A DNA stretch of 37,510 nt, taken from NCBI GenBank assembly GCA_964370985.1, contig CAYJLE010000031.1, positions 1 through 37,510 on the forward strand, read 5' to 3'. Both the position numbers and the translations under genes were made by a program. How positions within the stretch are numbered: position 1 is the stretch's first letter; every line of letters starts with the position of its first letter. The notes beneath the pieces are model-generated. The model had not been told where the DNA came from. It did no database searches and worked only from the letters and a program-made list of their open reading frames with translations. Origin of the DNA: JAHDVS01 sp964370985. GTDB taxonomy: Bacteria > Actinomycetota > Thermoleophilia > Gaiellales > Gaiellaceae. Shown piece after piece: positions 32,691 through 37,510 of this stretch.

Positions 32691-33353
32691 ATGGCCGCAC
32701 GCGTACGCGACAAGATCCTCCCCGCCCAGCTCGAGCGGCGCGTCTACGAGCGCCTGCGCGACGAGATCGTCTCCGGCGCCCTGCGGCCCGGCGCCCAGCT
32801 CGTGGAGGCTCGGATCGCCGAGGAGCTCGGAGTCTCGAAGACGCCGGTGCGCGAGGCGCTGATCCGTCTGCAGCGCGACGGGCTCGTCGAGATCGAGCCC
32901 TACCGCGGCGCGCGCGTGCTCGAGCCGTCTGCCGACGACGTGCGCGAGGTGCTCGAACTGCGGCTCCTGCTCGAGTGCCAGATCGCCCGCGACCTCGCCC
33001 GCCGGCGACCCCCGGACGTGCTGGCCACGCTCGAGGCCTCGATCGAGGAGAGCAAGCGCGCGCTCGCCGACGACGACACCCAGCGTCTCCTCGACGCCCT
33101 GACCGACTTCTCCGATGTGCTCGCAGAGGCCTCCGGCAACAGCCGCATGGGCAAGCTGCTCGTCGACCTCCGCAGCGTCCTGCTCCTGATCGGCACGACC
33201 TCGCTGCGCTCGCCCGGACGCGAGGCGCGCTCGATCCTGGAGCACGAGGCGATCCTCGCCGGGATCATCGCCGGTGACGAGGAGTCGGCGGCTGCGGCGA
33301 CGGCGGCGCACATCGGCTCGATCGAGCGCGACTCGCTCGAGCCGGCCGGCTGA
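32691..33353 (+). CDS. GntR family regulator, FCD (FadR-type) subfamily
   Basis: A 220-residue protein. The winged helix-turn-helix is at ~13-78: VYERLRDEIVSGALRPG, IAEELGVSKTPVREALIRLQRDGLV, then the wing EIEPYRGARV. The C-terminal all-helical FCD effector domain (~85-215) keeps two probable metal-binding histidines (EHEAILAGI, AHIGSIERD), while the first is replaced in LTDFSDVL. FCD regulators bind small carboxylates or related metabolites. It is divergent from the M20-to-TenA operon and next to the deacetylase and importer, hence the likely local repressor. The GAGATACG sites are candidate operators. It ends 15 bp from the convergent deacetylase gene. Confidence 0.93.
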   Translation: MAARVRDKILPAQLERRVYERLRDEIVSGALRPGAQLVEARIAEELGVSKTPVREALIRLQRDGLVEIEPYRGARVLEPSADDVREVLELRLLLECQIARDLARRRPPDVLATLEASIEESKRALADDDTQRLLDALTDFSDVLAEASGNSRMGKLLVDLRSVLLLIGTTSLRSPGREARSILEHEAILAGIIAGDEESAAAATAAHIGSIERDSLEPAG

Positions 33354-33368
33354 GCCTGGACAGCCGGG

Positions 33369-34484
33369 CTACCCGAGCACCGACCAGTGCCCGGCCAGAA
33401 ACGCGCGCTGCTCGTCGAGCGCCGCTCGCTGCCACGGCGCCTCCTCGCGACAGCACGCCTGCCCGGCCACGAACGGCTCGAACGGGTCGTCGTGGCGCGG
33501 CAGCCCGGCCAGCACCTCCAGGAAGGCGAGCCAGCAGAACGGCGCGTACACGTGGCTGTACCCGCCCTCCTGGACCGAGACGAGCCGCCCCTCGCACAGG
33601 TCGTCCGCGACGGCGAGCAGTCGCTCGGCGATCCCCGCGAAGCCGGCGGCCGTGACGCCGAGCCGCGACAGCGGATCGAACAGGCTCGCGTCGACCCCGC
33701 ACGCGACGATCACGACCTGCGGCCGGTAGGCACGCAGGATCGGGCACACGATCTCGTCGAGCGCGCGATGGTAGCCGGGGTCGCCCGTGCCGGCGGGAAG
33801 GTTGACGTTCACGTTCAGCCCGGTGCCGGCGCCCTCGCCGACCGTCTCGACCATGCCCGTCTCGACCGGGAAGCTGCGGTCCTGGTGGATCGACACCGTC
33901 AGCACGCCCGGGTCGGAGAGGAAGATCGCCTCGGTGCCGTTGCCGTGGTGGGCGTCGATGTCGACGATCGCGACCCGCTCGAGCCCGTGCTCGACCCGGG
34001 CGGCGCGAGCGGCAACGGCGCAATTGTTGAAGATGCAGAAGCCGTAGCCCGAGTCGCGCCAGGCGTGGTGGCCGGACCGGCGCAGCATCGCGTGTGCGGT
34101 CCGGGCGTCGCCACGGAGCACCAGCTCGAGCGCCGTCAGGGCCGAGCCGGCCGAGAGCAGGGCGAGCCCGTAGGAGCGCCCGTCCATCGGCGTGTAGCCG
34201 CCCCCCGCATCGCCACGGCCCGCCGCCGACTCGGCCTCCATCCGCTCCACGTGCTCGCGCGAGTGCACCCGCAGGAGCTCGTCGACCGTCGCCTCGCACG
34301 GCGAGACGACGGCGAGCTCGTCGTCCAGGCCCGCGGCCCGGATCAGGTTCCGCGTGCGCACGATCCGCGCGGTCGAGTCGATGTGCAGGTCGTCCTCGAC
34401 CAGGCCCTCGATCGGCAGGTACATGGCGCCACGGCCCATGTCGTGCGTCGCGAAGCGATCATCCCAGCAGAGCGCCGTCTTCAC
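33369..34484 (-). CDS. Class II histone deacetylase-like / acetylpolyamine amidohydrolase family
   Basis: A 371-residue zinc deacetylase of the arginase-deacetylase fold. His139-His140 (SGHHAWRD) form the proton-relay dyad, zinc ligands are Asp177 and His179 (IDAHHGNG) and Asp265 (CGVDASLFDP), and Tyr309 (EGGYSHVY) stabilises the transition state. All catalytic residues are present. I chose GTG 34484 because GGGAGG lies just upstream (34490-34495); ATGs at 34514 and 34529 would give 10-15 extra residues of no similarity. Bacterial members deacylate acetylated polyamines and other small N-acyl compounds. Beside an importer and catabolic operon it may deacylate the imported substrate (inference). 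Confidence 0.92.
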   Translation of the reverse strand: MKTALCWDDRFATHDMGRGAMYLPIEGLVEDDLHIDSTARIVRTRNLIRAAGLDDELAVVSPCEATVDELLRVHSREHVERMEAESAAGRGDAGGGYTPMDGRSYGLALLSAGSALTALELVLRGDARTAHAMLRRSGHHAWRDSGYGFCIFNNCAVAARAARVEHGLERVAIVDIDAHHGNGTEAIFLSDPGVLTVSIHQDRSFPVETGMVETVGEGAGTGLNVNVNLPAGTGDPGYHRALDEIVCPILRAYRPQVVIVACGVDASLFDPLSRLGVTAAGFAGIAERLLAVADDLCEGRLVSVQEGGYSHVYAPFCWLAFLEVLAGLPRHDDPFEPFVAGQACCREEAPWQRAALDEQRAFLAGHWSVLG

Positions 34485-34489
34485 CGTGC

Positions 34490-34495
34490 CCTCCC
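34490..34495 (-). promoter_or_regulatory. Shine-Dalgarno deciding the deacetylase start
   Basis: Minus-strand GGGAGG within an AAGGGAGGG stretch, five bases before GTG 34484. The two upstream in-frame ATGs lack such a site. Confidence 0.7.
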
Positions 34496-34544
34496 TTCCC
34501 ACCCGCGTTGACATGGCGCGGGTCAGCATCTAGCGTAGACCCTC

Positions 34545-34559
34545 CGTATCTCATATATC
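34545..34559. promoter_or_regulatory. GAGATACG motif, site D (deacetylase/importer divergent region)
   Basis: Plus-strand CGTATCTCATATATC; the reverse contains TGAGATACG. It sits near the middle of the 136-bp gap between the deacetylase (minus) and the ABC importer (plus), about 60 bp from each start, and shares CGTATCTCATAT with site C. I looked for a TPP riboswitch in this gap and saw no CUGAGA-type core. Confidence 0.55.
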
Positions 34560-34620
34560 AACAGCGGTGGAGAGTCGGAGACTAACCAGATGAAGCACGG
34601 GCCCGTCGGAGAGGGTATGG

Positions 34621-35412
34621 ATGGACGCTGAGCGCCCCCCGAACGGCCCGGCCACGGTCGGCTCGAGCTCCTCGATCGCGATCCAGGGCGTGCGCCAGGT
34701 CTTCGGCGACACGGTCGCGCTGGACGGAATCGACCTGCACGTCCCCATGCACACCCGCCTGGGAATCGTGGGGCCGAGCGGCTGCGGGAAGTCGACGCTG
34801 CTCTCCGACATCGCCGGCCTGATCGAGCCGAACGCCGGGTCGATCGCGATCGGGTCGGCGGCGACCGCCCGGGAGCGCCTCGCGCGCTGCGCGCTGATGC
34901 CGCAGAAGGACCTGCTCCTGCCCTGGCGCAGCGCGCTCGACAACGCCTGCCTCGCGCTCGAGAACCGCGGTGCCTCCCGTCGTGACGCTCGCGACCGGGC
35001 CCGGCCGCTGTTCGAGCGCTTCGGACTGGCCGAGTTCGAGGAGCACATGCCCGCCCAGCTCTCCGGGGGAATGCGACAGCGGGTAGCGTTCCTGCGCACC
35101 CTGATGGCGGAGAAGGACGTGCTCCTGCTCGACGAGCCGTTCGCCGCGCTCGATTCGATCACCCGGGCGGGCATGCAGGAGTGGCTGCTCAGCGCGCTCG
35201 AGCAGGAGCCGAAGACGGTGCTGCTCGTCACCCACGACGTCGACGAGGCGCTGCTCCTGACGCACCACGTCGTCGTCTTCTCGGCCCGGCCCGGCCGGAT
35301 CGTGCGCAAGCTCGACACCGACTTCCCGGTCAACGTCCCCCGGCGCGAGATCGTCACCTCGCGCGAGTTCGCGGAGCTCAAGGAACAGGCGCTGGAGGCG
35401 CTCGAGGTATGA
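34621..35412 (+). CDS. ABC transporter ATPase (NitT/TauT/ThiZ type)
   Basis: A 263-residue ATP-binding subunit. Walker A GPSGCGKST (51-59), Q-loop Gln95 (MPQKDLLLPW, where the LLPW tail is typical of nitrate/taurine/HMP importers), signature LSGGMRQR (147-154), Walker B VLLLDEP (167-173) and switch His205 (VTHDVDEA). It drives import through the permease encoded next. The ATG at 34621 follows GGAGAGGG; an ATG four bases earlier is out of frame and ends at once. The stop overlaps the permease start (ATGA). Substrate is inferred from the binding protein. Confidence 0.94.
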   Translation: MDAERPPNGPATVGSSSSIAIQGVRQVFGDTVALDGIDLHVPMHTRLGIVGPSGCGKSTLLSDIAGLIEPNAGSIAIGSAATARERLARCALMPQKDLLLPWRSALDNACLALENRGASRRDARDRARPLFERFGLAEFEEHMPAQLSGGMRQRVAFLRTLMAEKDVLLLDEPFAALDSITRAGMQEWLLSALEQEPKTVLLVTHDVDEALLLTHHVVVFSARPGRIVRKLDTDFPVNVPRREIVTSREFAELKEQALEALEV

Positions 35413-36236
35413 CGGTGGAGACAGCGAGGTCGAGCATGCAGCCGGGCTCGTGGAAGGAGAGCCGCGGGGGCCAGCTGGTCTGGCGCTACGGGCCGGCCGT
35501 CACGATCGTCGCGATCGCGGTCGGGGTCTGGGAGCTCCTGATCCGCGTACTCGACGTGCCGCGGTTCCTCTGGCCCGCCCCGTCGCTGATCGTCGCGACG
35601 CTCCGCGACGAGGCCGGAGACCTCGCCGGCCACTCCTGGACGACGCTCCGGGAGGTCCTGCTCGGCTTCCTGATCGCGCTCGCCGCCGGGCTCCTGATCG
35701 GGGTCACGCTGCACCTGTCGGAGACGCTGCGCCGGGGCGTGCTGCCGATCCTGATCGCCTCGCAGAGCGTCCCGACGGTCGTGCTCGCTCCCGTGCTCGT
35801 GCTCGTGATGGGCTTCAACATCGGGCCGATCCTCGCTGTGATCGCCCTGTTCTGCTTCTTCCCGATCGCCGTCAACACGATCGACGGGCTGGGCTCGGTC
35901 GATCGCGAGTACGTGCGGATGATGCAGACGCTCGACGCCTCGCGGACGGCCATCTTCCGCCGGATCGAGTTCCCGTCGGCGCTCCCCTTCATCTTCACCG
36001 GCACCCGCATCGGCGCGACCTACGCGGCGATCGGAGCGGTGTTCGGGGAGTGGGCGGGCTCCGACGGGGGGCTCGGCTGGCTGATGATCCAGGCCAAGGG
36101 CCGCCTTGACACCCCGCTCGTCTTTGCAGCGGTCGCGATCATCACGGCGATCGCGATCTCCCTGTTCTTGCTCGTCGCTCTGATCGAGCGGCTCACGATT
36201 CCCTGGGCGCGCAGCCGAGGAGGCCGTATGGGGTGA
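35409..36236 (+). CDS. ABC transporter permease (NitT/TauT/ThiX type)
   Basis: A 275-residue inner-membrane permease. A first hydrophobic segment is at ~28-48 (GPAVTIVAIAVGVWELLI), with further ones near VLLGFLIALAAGLLIGV, GVLPILIASQSVPTVVLAPVLVLVMGF, IGPILAVIALFCFFPIAV and the C-terminal VFAAVAIITAIAISLFLLVAL. The cytoplasmic EAA-type loop that docks the ATPase is SVDREYVRMMQTLDASRTAIFRRIEFPSALP (split around 165-195). It starts inside the ATPase stop codon; an internal ATG ten codons on is possible. Import direction follows from the associated binding lipoprotein. Confidence 0.93.
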   Translation: MTVETARSSMQPGSWKESRGGQLVWRYGPAVTIVAIAVGVWELLIRVLDVPRFLWPAPSLIVATLRDEAGDLAGHSWTTLREVLLGFLIALAAGLLIGVTLHLSETLRRGVLPILIASQSVPTVVLAPVLVLVMGFNIGPILAVIALFCFFPIAVNTIDGLGSVDREYVRMMQTLDASRTAIFRRIEFPSALPFIFTGTRIGATYAAIGAVFGEWAGSDGGLGWLMIQAKGRLDTPLVFAAVAIITAIAISLFLLVALIERLTIPWARSRGGRMG

Positions 36237-36270
36237 ACATGTCGGGGGAGTGCCGGGATAGAGATCGACC

Positions 36271-36278
36271 GAAGGAGG
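36271..36278 (+). promoter_or_regulatory. Shine-Dalgarno of the binding-protein gene
   Basis: GAAGGAGG, four bases before the GTG at 36283. It fixes the start and suggests high translation, as expected for a periplasm-side binding protein made in excess of its transporter. Confidence 0.75.
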
Positions 36279-36282
36279 CTCA

Positions 36283-37425
36283 GTGACTCATCGCTCCACA
36301 GCACGACCGTTCCTGCTCCTGCTCGCGCTCGCCGCCGCGATCTTCGCCCTCGCCGCGTGCGGCGGCGACGAGGAGGCGGCCGCGCCCGAGACGACGGCCC
36401 CGGCCGAGACGGAGGCGCCGCCCGCCGAGACAGAGGAGCCGCCCGCCGAGACGGAGGCACCCCCCGCGGAGACCGAGGAGCCCCCGGCCGAGACGGAGGC
36501 ACCGCTCGAACCGGCCACGATCAAGGTGGCGCTCGACTGGTTCGCGAATCCCGATCACGTCGCGCTCTACTACGCGCTCGAGAACGGCTTCTTCGACGAG
36601 CAGGCCCTGACGGTCGAGTTCGAAGTGCCGTCCGACGTCACGGCCGGCCTGAAGCTCGTCGCGACCAACGAGTTCGACCTGTCGATCTTCTACCAGGGCG
36701 ACATGTTCTTCGCGGCCCAGGAAGAGCTCCCGGTGATCGCCGTCGGCTCGCTCGTGCCGACGCCGCTGAACGTGCTGATGTCGCTCGCGGACTCGAAGGT
36801 ACAGGGCCCCGACACGATCAAGGGCGCGACGATCGGCGTCGCCGGGTTGCCGTTCGACGACGCGATCCTGACCACGATGCGCCAGCAGCAGGGCCTCGCG
36901 AAGGGGGACGTCAAGAGCGTCAACGTCGGTTTCGACCTCGTTCCCGCCCTGCTCACGGGCGCGGCCGATGCCGTGATCGGCGCCTACTTCAACATCGAGG
37001 GCATCCACATCGAGTCGCAGACCGGCTCGGCGCCGACGATCGTGAAGCTCGAGGACCTCGGGGTGCCGCACTACGACGAGCTGATCGTCGTCGCCAACTC
37101 CGAGCGCCTGCAGAGCGACGCGGCCTACGCCGACACGGTCAGGCGCTTCCTCGCCGCGATGGTGGCGGCAACGGAGGCCGCGCAGGCCGACGAGGCCGGC
37201 TCGATCGAGATCATGAAGGCGAACACCGAGTACACGGCCGAGGAGATCGAGGGGATGGTTCCTGACACGCTGCCGCTCCTGACCTCGCCGAAGGGCGTGC
37301 CGACGGGCTGCTTCGACCTCGAGGGCTGGGCCACGTTCGGGCAGTGGATGCTCGACAACGGCCTACTCGAAGGAGCGATCGACCCGGCGACGATCGCCAC
37401 GAACGACTACCTGCCGGGCTGCTAG
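36283..37425 (+). CDS. ABC transporter substrate-binding lipoprotein, NMT1/ThiY-like
   Basis: A 380-residue binding protein. Residues 1-25 are a lipoprotein signal ending in LAAC with lipidated Cys26. An acidic, proline-rich tether follows, with five PAETEAP-type heptads (residues 40-74). The binding domain starts at IKVALDWFANPDHVALYYALENGFF (split, ~79-103), which closely recalls the LDWFPNPDHxxLY segment of NMT1/THI5-like and ThiY proteins that bind aminopyrimidines. Further on are TNEFDLSIFYQGDMFFA and GAADAVIGAYFNIEG. It would capture the substrate outside the membrane for the preceding permease and ATPase. A pyrimidine ligand is likely but not certain, since nitrate, sulfonate and hydroxyectoine binders share the fold. 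Confidence 0.88.
   Translation: MTHRSTARPFLLLLALAAAIFALAACGGDEEAAAPETTAPAETEAPPAETEEPPAETEAPPAETEEPPAETEAPLEPATIKVALDWFANPDHVALYYALENGFFDEQALTVEFEVPSDVTAGLKLVATNEFDLSIFYQGDMFFAAQEELPVIAVGSLVPTPLNVLMSLADSKVQGPDTIKGATIGVAGLPFDDAILTTMRQQQGLAKGDVKSVNVGFDLVPALLTGAADAVIGAYFNIEGIHIESQTGSAPTIVKLEDLGVPHYDELIVVANSERLQSDAAYADTVRRFLAAMVAATEAAQADEAGSIEIMKANTEYTAEEIEGMVPDTLPLLTSPKGVPTGCFDLEGWATFGQWMLDNGLLEGAIDPATIATNDYLPGC
36400..36504 (+). repeat. Five 21-bp tandem repeats encoding PAETE(A/E)P heptads
   Basis: Five in-frame 21-bp units encode PAETEAP, PAETEEP, PAETEAP, PAETEEP, PAETEAP. They form the flexible tether between the lipid anchor and the binding domain. The alternating A/E at the sixth position suggests growth by duplication of a 42-bp unit. 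Copy number is likely variable between strains. Confidence 0.85.
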
Positions 37426-37430
37426 GAGCC

Positions 37431-37510
37431 GGGCAGGGGGGGGGGCGGGGGGGGGGGGTCCCCCCCCCCCACCCCCCCCCCCCCACCCCCCCCGGGTTGC
37501 ACCCCCCCGC
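37431..37510. other. G/C homopolymer tail, probably unreliable sequence
   Basis: After the binding-protein stop the sequence becomes long G runs followed by long C runs with few other bases. A genuine GC hairpin may lie at its core, but the pattern looks like an assembly or sequencing artefact at a contig end. I see no gene in it. Confidence 0.7.

Noticed and set aside
34485..34620. A TPP riboswitch before the ThiY-like importer
   Set aside because: I looked for the conserved CUGAGA and the paired GG-rich arms and did not find them; a covariance-model search would be needed to exclude a divergent form.
36283..36510. Tandem 21-bp repeats as a CRISPR or non-coding satellite
   Set aside because: They are in frame, contiguous without spacers, and encode a plausible acidic lipoprotein tether.

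Overview
The window is very GC-rich, densely coding DNA with many GTG starts, mostly 1-8 bp gene overlaps, and several starts with no Shine-Dalgarno but a TANNNT box a few bases upstream. This suits a soil-type member of the Actinomycetota. A deep-branching lineage such as Thermoleophilia is my guess; there is no rRNA or marker gene to settle it. I see no transposase, phage gene, tRNA, rRNA or CRISPR array. The last ~75 bases are almost pure G/C homopolymer and look like an unreliable contig end.

Layout. (1) 1-2872, minus strand: an isochorismatase-fold hydrolase, a glutamine-synthetase-like ligase, a class I amidotransferase-like hydrolase (C26) and the start of a GMC-type FAD oxidoreductase. 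The ligase/hydrolase pair recalls gamma-glutamylated amine breakdown (PuuA/PuuD logic). (2) 2951-5897, plus: atypical NAD epimerase, GNAT acetyltransferase, DapA-family aldolase. (3) 5899-7555, minus: FMN reductase, YceI and a MarR regulator, with a consensus promoter and four copies of a probable MarR operator. (4) 7635-9883, plus: acetoacetate-decarboxylase-like protein and aldehyde dehydrogenase. Then come a MOSC protein (minus) and an SDR (plus). (5) 11253-14083: a PilX-like exported protein bracketed by a perfect 24-bp direct repeat, and an exported M23 peptidase. (6) 14186-16162: acetyl-CoA synthetase. (7) 16363-20351, minus: molybdenum hydroxylase large subunit, metallo-beta-lactamase-fold protein and a tandem rhodanese. 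Divergent from these, 20375-25461, plus: B12-dependent acyl-CoA mutase large subunit, methylmalonyl-CoA epimerase, type III CoA transferase, Gfo/Idh dehydrogenase and SDR.

(8) 25510-37425 is the most interesting part. A seven-gene minus-strand operon reads, in transcription order, M20-like amidohydrolase, M29/NicX-like metalloenzyme, aldehyde dehydrogenase, TenA-like protein, zinc alcohol dehydrogenase, LLM flavin-dependent oxidoreductase, second TenA-like protein. Beside it lie a divergent GntR/FCD regulator, a class II deacetylase and an ABC importer whose binding lipoprotein resembles NMT1/ThiY pyrimidine-binding proteins. TenA, an M20 hydrolase and a ThiY-type importer are the parts of the known salvage of base-degraded thiamin. 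Here they sit with an alcohol and an aldehyde oxidiser, a possible ring-opening flavin oxygenase and a NicX-like protein, and without thiamin biosynthesis genes or a visible TPP riboswitch. I infer a catabolic route for a substituted pyrimidine or similar N-heterocycle.

The octamer GAGATACG lies at four promoter regions: before the M20 operon, before gntR, between the deacetylase and the importer, and between the molybdenum hydroxylase and mutase operons. It may join regions 7 and 8 into one regulon.
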